This document shows positions 21,524 to 31,649 of a DNA stretch of 64,000 nucleotides, one piece after another. The first letter of the stretch is position 1; each line of letters opens with the position of its first letter. The notes under the pieces are model-generated. The model did not search any database. It had not been told where the DNA came from and saw nothing but the letters and a program-made list of their open reading frames with translations. The stretch is from Adiantum capillus-veneris (taxonomy: Eukaryota > Streptophyta > Polypodiopsida > Polypodiales > Pteridaceae). The stretch covers positions 90,377,384 through 90,441,383 of the forward strand of contig CM043944.1 in assembly GCA_014529385.2 (NCBI GenBank), in the 5' to 3' direction. The translations under genes and the position numbers were made by a program.

Positions 21524-22996
21524 TCAAAAAAAGGCTACACTCATTTCAGAGGGAGGGCGTAAGCATCGTTCTGGCTGGGCTTCAAATCTTTCTAATTCTT
21601 CGTCCAAAAGTGCCAAGGTCTTTCTCTCTATGGATTTCTTCCTCACCCAACCTTCCACAACAATCCTAGATATGGGTTGTACCTCCACTGAAACCTTATG
21701 TTTGAACCAATCTGTGCTGTAGTAGTCAGAGAACTCTCCACAAAACTTACAAAATTGCCATATCACCCATCCTATGGCGTACACATCTGTGGCCTTGGTC
21801 CATGGGCACGGGTGATTGCCATCTAGTAACTCAGGAGCTTGCCAAGGATGAAGCTTTTGCCAGTTTTCATCGGTATTGTTGGTCTTTTGTGTCTCTAAGC
21901 CAACACGCAGAGCCAATCCCCAATCAATTATTCCAATACGAGGAGTGAGATCCTTGGTAAAGTCCAACATGATGTTCCATGGATGGAGATCATTGTGGAT
22001 CACTCCCTCGTCATGTGCGAATCACAATGCCTTCACCAAGGCATGGATCAACGAGGGAGCATGATTGCACAGGCTCTTGATACGTGTTTTTTGGTCTTCA
22101 GAGGGCTGCTCCCATTTAAAGTCTGTAGGGATCTTTCCTTTCCCCTCTTGATGCGCTACAAGCGTCGTGAAAGAGCCATGTGGATGGGGCACTGTCTCCA
22201 TAAGATCACCTAAACTTCCCCCATTGAAGTAGGGGAATATCAGAAACCATGGCAACGTTACAGAGTGGGCAATGCTCCTCACAATCCCTCTATGGTTGAG
22301 ATCTACCCCACTTTCTGATGCAAAGCTTTTCCACTGATGCTTGGCCTGTCCTTTGAACTCCTTGTCACAATAAGTATTCGTTGCAAGAAGGAAACTGATC
22401 CCTTTGATTTGAACTTGCCACCCTGTGCCATAAGCCCCTGACCCAAGTTTCTTGATCTTCTTAATGGACTTATTTGGAATGCCCAGAGTCATACTACATT
22501 TAGAATTGTATATACTGCTCTCCAGGTGACTGGCAGAAGCAGTAGAACCCGATGTTCCCTCAATGACAGCCTCCTCAATAAACGGTTCTCCAACTTGTCT
22601 GCTCCCCACAACTCTGGTGACAACCATTCACATTTTCTTGCTTAGGCCAAACTGTGTGTCTATGTGGGATGCTCGCCTTGACCTCTCCTTTTCAGCTCTG
22701 CATCTAGTGCTCCAATGCTCTAGCTTACCCTTGTCTACTTCTTGAGGGAATTCCTCTTTCAAATCAGAGGCCACCTTGGGCAAATTTCCCACCCAATTGC
22801 TCAGTAATGAGTTTATTGATTCGTCTGGATATAACAACAATATTTTGATGGCAATCTCACTGTATAATGATTGCAATCTAGACTCATCTGCAACAATCTG
22901 CGCTATATCGTCGGGATCTAGTGCACTGACGATCGTAATCAACAATTGTCTAATTTTCTTTTTGAACTCTATCATTGAAGCAGCAGAAGGATCCAT
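21524..22996 (-). pseudogene. Protein-kinase-like gene inside the hAT element, two in-frame TGA
   Basis: A 490-codon frame starts at an ATG at 22996, with an acceptor-like ATTGCAG/GCATA 5 bp before it. Residues 1-120 are helical and unrecognised. The kinase fold follows: a glycine-rich loop LGSGAYGTGW, GIVRSIAHS, FNGGSLGDLM, catalytic loop VIHNDLHPWNIML, a DWG in place of DFG, an APE-type WQAPELL, and TKATDVYAIGWVIW. The usual VAIK lysine is not obvious (FLLATN at that place), so catalysis is doubtful even in an intact copy. TGA codons interrupt at 22628-22630 and 22022-22024; both are one C-to-T change from CGA (Arg). It is the outermost minus-strand gene of the element. Confidence 0.75.
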
Positions 22997-23059
22997 TATG
23001 CCTGCAATGGTATTATTGCAAACAACACATTATGAAATATAACTATGTGCCACTGCATT

Positions 23060-24270
23060 TGGATCTTTTCTACGTGAAAGAAAAAGTGCAATATAGACCA
23101 TAGATCTCGTACGCTTCTGCAGTGACACACCTAATTGCAATTGCAACCATGTGCCAATGCCTCACTGTACGACAACTTACAAACAAATTCTCCTATCATT
23201 CTAGCAGCAACACACCTAGTCGCAATTGCAACCATGTGCCGAAGCATGAATGACTGGGAGCAACATAAAACATAGTCATCCTACGCTTTTGCAATGACAC
23301 ACCTAGCCGCAATTGCAACCATGTGCCAGTGCATCCACGCACGGTGACTTCTTTCAAACAGATGCTCCTGTCATTCTAGCAGCAACACACCTAGTCGCAA
23401 TTGCAACCATGTGCCGAAGCATGAATGACTGGTAGCAACATAAAACATAGTCATCCTACGCTTTTGCAATGACACACCTAGCCGCAATTGCAACCATGTG
23501 CCAATGCATCCATGCACGGTGACTTCTTTCAAACAGATGCTCCTGTCATTCTAGTAGCAACACACCTAGTCACAATTGCAACCATGTGCCGAAGCATGAA
23601 TGACTGGGAGCAACATAAAACATAGTCATCCTACGCTTTTGCAATGACACACCTAGTCGCAATTGCAACCATGTGCCAGTGCATCCACGCACGATGTCTT
23701 CTTTCAAGATTCAAGCATATGAAGCATTATGAAATTATTTGAGCACACATTCATGCATTAGATGCTACCGTCAATCTAGCAGCAACACACCTAGTCGCAA
23801 TTGCAACCATGTGCCGAAGCATGAATGAAGGGAAGCAACATAAAACATAGTCATCTTGCGTTTTTGCAATGACACACCTAGCCGCAATTGCAACCATGTG
23901 CCAGTGCATCCACGCATGGTGACTTCTTTCAAACAGATGCTCCTGTCATTCTAGCAGCAACACACCTAGTCGCAATTGCAACCATGTGCCGAAGCATGAA
24001 TGACTGGGAGCACCATAAAACATAATCACCCTACACTTTTGCAATGACACACCTAGCCGCAATTGCAACCATGTGCCAGTGCATTCACGCACAGTTACTT
24101 CTTTCAAACAAATGCTTCTGTCATTCTAGCAGCAACACACCTAGTCGCAATTGCAACCATGTGCCGAAGCATGAATGACTGGGAGCAGTATAAAACATAA
24201 TCATCGTACGCTTTTGCAATGACACACCTAGCCGCAATTGCAACCATATGCCAGTGCATCCACGTACGAT
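23060..24270. repeat. Right subterminal tandem array, 13 cores at about 87-bp spacing
   Basis: A core ACACACCTAG(T/C)CGCAATTGCAACC followed by ATGTGCC recurs 13 times from 23125 to 24252. Two alternating flank types (CGAAGCATGAATGAC and AGTGCATCCACGCAC) give a dimer of about 175 bp. The core contains the palindrome GCAATTGC. The array lies between the minus-strand TATA box and the kinase-like start, mirroring the left array. Confidence 0.92.
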
Positions 24271-24456
24271 GATTTGATAAAAGAAATTTTAAACCTTTAA
24301 GTTTTAACGCAAAAAAACTCAAAAAACATCAATAAATTAAGGAAGGGTTTAAAAAATTACTGCTACACTACTTTGAGAATGTGGAAAGCTGCCAGAAAGT
24401 TTGGTGAAGACTTTTCAATGTACCTCTTTTGTGAAAAGACAAGCACCAGCGTCACC

Positions 24457-24464
24457 TTTATATA
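24457..24464 (-). promoter_or_regulatory. TATA box of the minus-strand kinase-like transcript
   Basis: On the minus strand GGCTATATAAAGG follows a GC-rich CCGGCGGG-type segment (about 24470-24560). It lies about 212 bp inside the right end, which mirrors the left promoter (GGCTCTATATAACC, 248 bp inside the left end). Confidence 0.55.
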
Positions 24465-24649
24465 GCCACGGCGAGCTCGGCGGGAAAATAGCTTTACCCG
24501 GCGTGACCGCCGGGAAGATTCACTAGCCCGGCGGGCCCGGTGGGCTACGAGCCGGTCTCTAGGTCTCTGTGGAGGTAAAAAAAGATGAATGTCAATTAAC
24601 AAAATATTTGTTATTTTGCATTTCTATTGTTATTAACCTGAAATTATAG

Positions 24650-24671
24650 TGTGATCACGTCATTTTGAAAT

Positions 24672-24676
<5 letters not shown>
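24650..24676 (-). repeat. Right terminal inverted repeat of the hAT element
   Basis: Minus strand reads CAGGGATTTCAAAATGACGT and then GATCAC. It matches the left end imperfectly and abuts a CT run. Confidence 0.6.

Positions 24677-24710
<34 letters not shown>
24677..24710. repeat. (TC)17 microsatellite at the hAT insertion edge
   Basis: It resembles the CT run at 16678-16708 outside the left end. The two probably formed one target microsatellite split by the insertion. Confidence 0.9.
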
Positions 24711-24712
<2 letters not shown>

Positions 24713-24855
24713 GATGGTTTCCTAGCTATGACATTAAAATTCTCTTCTCCTTCTTCTCTAATTGCAGTTGCGTTGTGTCGTCTATGTGGTCGGGGAGCTG
24801 CAGACACATTGTCGGGGCGAGGAGAAGTCGACACATGTATGGAGGAGTGGAATCC

Positions 24856-26432
24856 CCCTTTTATAATAGAGAAAATTACCGAAATACTCTTGTAATTTGT
24901 GAAAATTCTCAAAATACCCTTCAAATTTCAAAAATTCCCAATATTCCCTTGTATCATTTTGGGATGGATTTGCCCCAATTTTTGCATAATCTAATATTTA
25001 TGGCAACCTATCTTTTAGCGTCTCAAACAAAATTATTCACAAACGAGCTCACAAATAGAGGCAATTGCGTTTAAAAATGGTGAACAATTTCAGCAAAAGT
25101 GTCCTCACTATGATCTCATTAAAAAATTTCGGAGGTCATTTGGAGGGCCTTGTAAGAAATTGTATTTCTCTCTCTAGAAACTTTTTTTAAAATGCACTTG
25201 CACCTAGTGAGTACGTCCAAAAGGACAACCAGACACTCTAAAAAGTAGATTTATATTCCCAATCGTCCTTGAGAACGGTCATTTTTTATTTAATGAGAGC
25301 GTCTTTTTCAAGAGGCAGGTGCGGCGCATTCAATGCAGCTTACGTCATCATTGAAAGTTGAAAAGTCACAAATTGTCAAATAGTGATAGATTTTGAGCCT
25401 TTTTAGACCACCAATGCGTCCGGAACGCCAAAATACCCTAAAAACGAATGTCTACTTGTCTCATTCCGACATCCAGAGAGGCAAAAAATGTCAAAAAACC
25501 CCAAAAAATGGGCTTTTTACTTAAGGCGCGCGAGGAGGCATTCTATAATTTTAGAATGCCCCTCTGCGCGCCGTTAGTACAAAGCTTCCTTTAGTGATTT
25601 CTGGACAATTATCCTTCAAGAAAGCCCCTTTTAAGAGGTTTTTTGATATTTTCCTCTCAAAAAGCTCCCTAAAAGAGGAAAAAAGGGGCTTTTTACTAAC
25701 GGCGCGCGAGGAGGCATTCCAAAATTTTGGAATGCCCCCTCGCGCGCCGTTAGTAAAATGTTTCTTTAGGGGTTTTTGACATTTTTTGCCTCTTTGGATG
25801 TCGGAGCGAGGCAATTGGACATTCATTTCTAGGATATTTGGGCGTTCCGGACGCATTGACAGTATCAAAAGTTTCAAAATCTTCCACCACTTGATAGTTT
25901 TGTAACTTTTTGAGTTCTAGTGATGACGTAAGCCGTATCAAATGCACCGCATCTACCTTCTGAAAAAGGTGCTCGCATTAAATGAAAGAGAGTGATCGTC
26001 TTCAAGGACCACTAGATTATTAAATGAGGAGAGGGACACCTTTTATATTTTTTTTAATATCAATCTATTTTTCTACGTAACGTAGGCTCTTCTCTCATTG
26101 GAGGAGCTTATTTTCCTCTCTCTTCCAAAAGGCCCTCCAAAAGACCTCCGAAATCTCCTAATGAAAGTGGCCTCGATACCTTCAAAAATCCTTGCTCTAC
26201 CATCTTCTATCGAGTAGAATCAATCTTCCTATAAAGAGTTGCAAAAGAAATTGTCTTTAGAGATGCTTGTGAGGTTAATTAGGGGTATTTTGGGATTTTT
26301 GGGAAAATTGAAGGACATTTTGGGAAATTTTGGCCAAATAACATTGGGAATTTTTGAAATTAGAGGGGTATTTTGGGAATTTCCACAAATTACAAGGATA
26401 TTTAGGTAATTTTCCCTTTCTAATATTATAGA
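24856..26432. mobile_element. Large foldback element (about 1.6 kb, arms about 0.75 kb)
   Basis: The outer ends mirror each other: GAGAAAATTACCGAAATACT at about 24874 against the inverse of 26390-26425. Further paired landmarks are TTTCGGAGGTC and GGAGGGCCTT (25128-25165 against 26120-26150), GCGTCCGGAACGCC (about 25415 against 25845) and AATGTC-TTTTTTGCC near the centre. The arms meet at about 25640. Very long inverted repeats with GGGAAAATTACC-like ends fit a non-autonomous Mutator-like or foldback transposon. No transposase is present. Confidence 0.75.
25697..25757. repeat. Near-perfect GC-rich palindrome within the foldback
   Basis: CTAACGGCGCGCGAGGAGGC runs into its inverse around a central AAAATTTT with a single mismatch. 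A related, less perfect hairpin lies at about 25515-25582. Each is a strong hairpin within an arm of the larger foldback. Confidence 0.85.
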
Positions 26433-27169
26433 TATAGATAGATACTCTCCAGGCTCTAGCAGTGTTAAAATTCATTTTAGAGCCTTGCACAATATTTTCC
26501 GTGAATGTTTCAATAGAAAATCTTTAAAAATTGTGATGATTTTTAATAGTTTTACACTATTTTAATTTCCTCACCATCTAGGGAAGGTTTTACCTTTTCT
26601 CTTGCTCTCAAGTGGCATTTTCGGATTTCAAAGCGGCACAATTATAAGTTGAGACACACTTTTCCCGAACATTGCTCTCCAGGTCCTCAACAGTGGAGAG
26701 TCTTTTTTCCTAGGCAACCATGTTTCCGCTTGGATCCTGTGAAGAAGTACTAGTGGAATTTTCCAAATTTGTTGGATTTTTGAGCCATTTTCCGATATAT
26801 TTTACCTGTTTTCTTCCCTTTTCCCTAAATTGAGGCAAATTAACCTTTCTCGAACACAAATCACTACAACATAACATGAACATATCGACGCATCATATAT
26901 CGACGGCCATGCCTTTCCATGCGACGTAATTGCAACCCGTCCATATATCCGTCGATATATGCGTCGCAATGTGCGTTGATATACGCGTGGAAAGGCATTG
27001 TTTGCCACGTGTATATCGACAGACATTCCCACGGGTATATCGACGCACATTGCGACGTAAAAAAATTTGGGGGAAAAAAGGGAAAACCCGCGCGCAGGGG
27101 CCATTTTCGCCTGCAACGCGTGAGCTCAGATCTTGGCCGAAACCTGTTGCGCAGGTATTATGTCACTCT

Positions 27170-27241
27170 CCCCCCCCCCCCCCCCCCCCCCCCCTCTCTC
27201 TCTCTCTACATCGTGTGTGTGTGTGTGTGTGTGTAGGAAAG

Positions 27242-27307
<66 letters not shown>

Positions 27308-27371
27308 GTGTGTGTGTGTAGGAAAGAGAGAGAGAGAGAGAGAGAGAGCGGTGTGTGTGTGTGTGTGTGTA

Positions 27372-27415
<44 letters not shown>

Positions 27416-27419
27416 GTGT
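27170..27419. repeat. Poly-C(25) and compound CT/GT/GATA/GA microsatellites
   Basis: C25 at 27170-27194 is followed by CT, GT, GATA and three GA blocks separated by GTGTGT-TAGGAAA spacers. It lies just inside the CACTA left subterminal region. Confidence 0.95.
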
Positions 27420-27527
27420 ATATCGACACGTATCCAGTAGTGTATACCGACGCGTATACAGTAGCGTGTACTGACGCCGATTGGTAAAAACAAAACCGTG
27501 GGCTTATTTTCTACGCGTTTCCAAAAA

Positions 27528-27533
<6 letters not shown>

Positions 27534-27564
<31 letters not shown>

Positions 27565-27710
27565 CTCAACTCGCGGCCAGATCTGCACCTTTGGACTACT
27601 ACGGGCTTGTGCAAACGCCATCACATCTTCTCTACTTGCTGCAGGTAAGCCTATTGTCCTTGTTTTTTGGTTATTTTTGTGTGTGTGTGTGTGTGTGTGT
27701 GTTTGCAGAT
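27534..27710 (+). other. Possible captured exon boundary with a short intron
   Basis: A CT run (27534-27561) is followed by a non-repetitive stretch. A canonical donor CTGCAG/GTAAGC lies at 27645 and an acceptor TTTGCAG at 27708, giving a 64-bp intron with a GT microsatellite. This could be a captured or native 5' exon of the CACTA element. No product can be assigned. Confidence 0.3.
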
Positions 27711-28089
27711 GTGGAAGCTACTCCGGAAGCTTTGTGCAGACATACGAGTGTATGTGAGTGCACAATCTCATTGCTCTCTCACACACACACACATTAATTT
27801 TAGTTTTGGTTTAATTGTATATTTAAATTTGTTATTTAATTTTAAAATTCAAATTTTTATTGTTGTTTAATTTTAATTTGTTATTGTTATTTAATTTTAT
27901 ATTCAAATTTGTTATTGTTAATTGTATTTTAGGGTTTCTTGAAATTAATTTTAGGGTATTAGTTTTAGGGTTTTGTATATCCAAAAATAGAATAAAAAAG
28001 CTTTAAATACATTAACAAAAAGTAGTTTAAAAAATAGAGTAGAAACAAAATTAAACATAAGAAAAGGGAGAGGGAAAAATAGAGAAAGA

Positions 28090-28260
28090 AAGAGAAACAG
28101 AGAGAAGGAAGACAAGCTTCGAAATGATCCAAGAACACATTGAAATCTTTGCCCACATCCTGCTTCAAAGCCTTTAGCTTGGTGTCCATGTCGAGCAGGG
28201 ACACTTCCTTGCAAAAATCATGTAGAAACCTCGTGCGTAATGCCGCTTTGGCCACATTTA

Positions 28261-28264
<4 letters not shown>
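28090..28264 (-). pseudogene. Possible captured exon, unrecognised product
   Basis: The minus strand reads NVAKAALRTRFLHDF, then SLLDMDTKLKALKQD, then DFNVFLDHFEACLP, an amphipathic helical stretch unlike the repeats around it. It is bounded by a 57-base CT run (28264-28320) upstream and an AT-rich stretch downstream. It may be a gene fragment picked up by the CACTA element. Function unknown; it may also be chance. Confidence 0.25.
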
Positions 28265-28323
<59 letters not shown>

Positions 28324-28348
28324 TGTGTGTGTGCGAGCGCGCGCGCGC
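28264..28348. repeat. (TC)28 plus GT/GC alternating tract
   Basis: The CT run passes into GTGTGTGTG and then GCGCGCGCGC, an alternating purine-pyrimidine tract with Z-DNA potential. Confidence 0.93.
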
Positions 28349-28599
28349 AAAGAACCAGCGGCCCGGGCGTACACATGCTCCGTCGGCGCCGCGGCTAGTA
28401 CAAGAGCAGAATAGAAGAAGAAAAGGGGAAGGGAGGAGCGACACAACACAAAAGGCAAAGATGGTGGCTCATTGCTTGCTCAAAAAACCATCATAGTGCT
28501 CCACAGAGCTTCTCTCTCACTCTCCTCTAGCATTTTTAATAACCGGCCGACATGTGGCACTCCTCTAGAGCTTCTTTGACTTCATTTGACCAACTCAAA

Positions 28600-30837
28600 A
28601 TACATTCGAAGCTCAAATCTCACCTCTACGAAAAAACGCAAACGGACTTCATAAACGGCTTCTACGTCGTATGTCAAATTCGGTTGCGTTTTTCTACGGA
28701 AAAACGCAAACGGACTTCGGAAATGGCTTCTATGCCTACCGAAACCATCCGTAGTCCATTAGGTAGTCTTAAGGCAATGTCAAGAGCGTGTATGGCAAGC
28801 CGTAGGTCAAACGGACAAAAGAAACGTCAAATACACAAGCCGTAGGTCAAATCCGGTTGCGTTTTTCTACGAAAAAACACAGACGGTCTTTGGAAACTGA
28901 TTCTATGCCTACCGAAACCATCCGTAGTCCATTAGGTAGTCTTTAGGCAATGTCAAGAGCGCGTATGGCAAGCCGTAGGTCAAACGGACAGAAGAAACGC
29001 CAAATACACAAGCCGTAGGTCAAATCCGATTGCGTTTTTCTACGGAAAAACGCACACGGACTTCGGAAACTGATTCTATGCCTACCAAAACCATCCGTAG
29101 TCCATTAAGTAGTCTTAAGGCAATGTCAAGAGCGTGTATGAAAAGCCGTAGGTCAAACGGACAGAAGAAACGTCAAATACACAAGCCGTAGGTCAAATCC
29201 GGTTGCGTTTTTGTACGGAAAAACGCAGACGATCTTCGGAAACTGATTCTATGCCTACCGAAATCATCCGTAGTCCATTAGGTAGTCTTGAGGCAATGTC
29301 AAGAGCGCGTATGGCAAGCCGTAGGTCAAACAGATAGAAGAAACGCCAAATACACAAGCCGTAGGTCAAATCCGATTGCGTTTTTCTATGGAAAAACGCA
29401 GACGGACTTCGGAAACTGATTCTACGCCTACTGAAACCATCCGTAGTCCATTAAGTAGTCTTAAGGCAATGTAAAGATCGTGTATGGCAAGCAGTAGGTT
29501 AAACGGATAGAAGAAACGTCAAATACACTAGCCGTAGGTCAAATCCGATCGCGTTTTTCTACGAAAAAAAACGCAAACGGACTTCGGAAATGGATTCTAT
29601 GCCTACTGAAACCATCCGTAGACAATTAGGCAGTCTTTAGACAATGTCAAGAGCGCGTATGGCAAGCCGTAGGTCAAACGGACAGAAGAAACGCCAAATA
29701 TACAAGCCGTAGGTCAAACCTGGTTGCGTTTTTCACCGGAAAAACGCAGACGGACTTTGAAAACTAATTCTACGCCTACCAAAACCATCCGTAGTCCATT
29801 AAGTAGGTTAAAGGCAATGTCAAGAGCGTGTATGGCAAGCCGTAGGCCAAACGGACAGAAGAAACGTCAAATACACAAGCTGTAGCTTAAATCCGGTTGC
29901 GTTTTTTCTACGAGAAAACATAGACGGTTTTCGGAAATTGATTCTATGCCTACTGAAACCATCCGTTGTCACTTAGGTAGTCTTTAGGCAATGTCAAGAG
30001 CACGTATGGCAAGCCGTAGGTCAAATGGACAGAAGAAACACCAAATACACAAGCCGTAGGTCAAATTCGATTGCGTTTTTCTACGAAAAAACGCAGACGG
30101 ACTTCGGAAACTGATTTTACGCCTACCGAAACCATCCGTAGTCCATTAAGTAGTCCTAAGGCAATGTCAAGACCGTGTATGGCAATCCGTAAGTTAAACG
30201 GACAGAAGAAACGTCAAATACACAAGCCGTAGGTCAAATTCGGTTGCGTTTTTCTACGGAAAAACGCAAACGGACTACGGAAACTGCTTGTATGCCTACT
30301 GAAACCATCCGTAGACGATTAGGTAGTCTTTAAGCAATGTCAAGAGCGCGTATGGAAAGCCGTAGGTCAAACGGACAGAAGAAACGCTAAATACACAAGC
30401 CGTAGGTCAAATCCGATTGCGTTTTTCTACCGAAAAACGCAGACGGTCTTCGAAAATTGATTCTATGCCTATCGAAACCATCCGTAGTCCATTAGGTAGT
30501 TTTATGACAATTTCAAGAGCGTGTATGGCAAGCCGTAGGTCAAACGGATAGAAGAAACGTCAAATACACAAGCCGTAGGTCAAATCCGATTACGTTTTTC
30601 TACGAAAAAATGTAGACGAACTTCGGAAACTGATTCTATGCCTACCGAAACCATCCTTAGTCCATTAAGTAGTCTTAAGAAAATGTCAAGACCGTGTATG
30701 GAAAGCTGTAGGTGAAACGGACAGAAGAAACGTTAAATACACAAGCCGTATGTTAAATCCGATTGCGTTTTTCTACGGAAAAACGTAAACGGACTTCGGA
30801 AACTGCTTCTATGCCTACTGAAACCATCCGTAGACAA
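28600..30837. repeat. Satellite-like array, about 173-bp monomers in alternating dimers (left part)
   Basis: About 13 monomers carry the landmarks TTGCGTTTTTCTACGG, ACCATCCGTAGTCCATTA and AAGCCGTAGGTCAAA. They alternate between type A (GTCTTTAGGC, GAGCGCG, AAACGCC) and type B (GTCTTAAGGC, GAGCGTG, AAACGTC), a higher-order unit of about 346 bp. Each monomer can form a hairpin TGCGTTTTT/AAAAACGCA. The array continues at 36358 after the copia insertion. Confidence 0.93.
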
Positions 30838-30842
30838 TTAGG

Positions 30843-31576
30843 TGTTAAGTATGAAACCTGATTTACCCTTGTAATTTTCTATGGTAAAAGCGCACATTTG
30901 TAAGGCCCCCATTATGAGGAGAAGCCATCGTGCGTGAAGGAAAATCACTCACCGGAAACCAAAATTTTCACGGACAAGAATCAGGGGCAACGGAAAATTA
31001 TGGCCGGACGGCGGCCGGAAAGTGGTCGGAAAACAACCGGCCGGTTGGCCGGTGGCCGGTAGTCAATGGGCGATGGCCGGTGGTCGGAAGTCAATGGCCG
31101 GTGGCCGGTGGCCGAATTCAATGGCTGGTGGCCGAATTCAAAAGCGGACTTGTCTTCTCAAGGGCGGCCACACATGGGCGGATTGGAGGGTCCGATTTGG
31201 ACTTATTCGCACAAGGACGGCTACACATGGTTGTCTCTCATAAGAGAGGACAACCCTTTTGGCCTATAAAAGGAGGCCATTTCTACACACATTTCATAGT
31301 GTGAAGTTGATGCAACAAGGTGAGTGTGAGGTGGTGAGAGTGAAGCAAGGCGGGAGCTCCATTAAGGGTATAATCCCTTTGTAAAATACTTCTTGTTTTG
31401 AAGTACTAAAGCCATTGAGTGGCTGCTTTCCCGTGGACGTAGCCCACATTGGGTGAACCACGTATATCGTGTGTACTCTCTCTCTCTCTACTCTATAATC
31501 TCGTGTATATAAATCCATCTCTCTCCATTAAGTAATCTACTCAATTATCTATTTAGCTACGTCTTATTTCCTAACA
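30843..31576 (+). repeat. 5' LTR of copia element 1
   Basis: 734 bp with TG...CA ends, a GGCCGGTGG minisatellite (about 31035-31130) and a TATAAAA promoter motif at about 31265. Confidence 0.93.
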
Positions 31577-31595
31577 ACTGGTATCATATCAAGGT
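31577..31595 (+). promoter_or_regulatory. Primer binding site of copia element 1
   Basis: ACTGGTATCATATCAAGG resembles the usual TGGTATCAGAGC complement of initiator-Met tRNA, with two changes in the GAGC part. Confidence 0.75.
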
Positions 31596-31649
31596 TTGCT
31601 CGTAGCTAAATTATCTCAAGGAAATGATTCCTTGAATTGAGTGGGAGTT

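Larger units (their letters stand above)
16708..24676 (+). mobile_element. Composite hAT-type transposon carrying kinase and RING genes
   Basis: An 8-kb element bounded by imperfect terminal inverted repeats: left CGGGATTTTAATTACGCGAT (from 16708) and, on the minus strand from 24676, CAGGGATTTCAAAATGACGT. They share GGGATTT and a subterminal ACG-GAT-AC pattern. CT microsatellite lies directly outside both ends, so the 8-bp target duplication cannot be resolved. Inside are a BED/DUF659/hAT_C transposase (plus strand), a RING-type gene and a kinase-like gene (minus strand). Both ends have a GC-rich CCGG-type segment, a TATA box, a tandem array and an ATTGCAG/GCAT acceptor-like site just before the first ATG. 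All large ORFs carry disabling mutations, so this copy is dead. Confidence 0.7.

Noticed and set aside
23060-24270. Regularly spaced 31-bp cores could suggest a CRISPR array
   Set aside because: The spacers are themselves repeated and homologous, the setting is a plant transposon, and no cas genes are present. It is a tandem array.
26862-27060. Possible regulatory palindromes of TATCGACGC type as a separate element
   Set aside because: They are subterminal motifs of the CACTA element, present at both ends.
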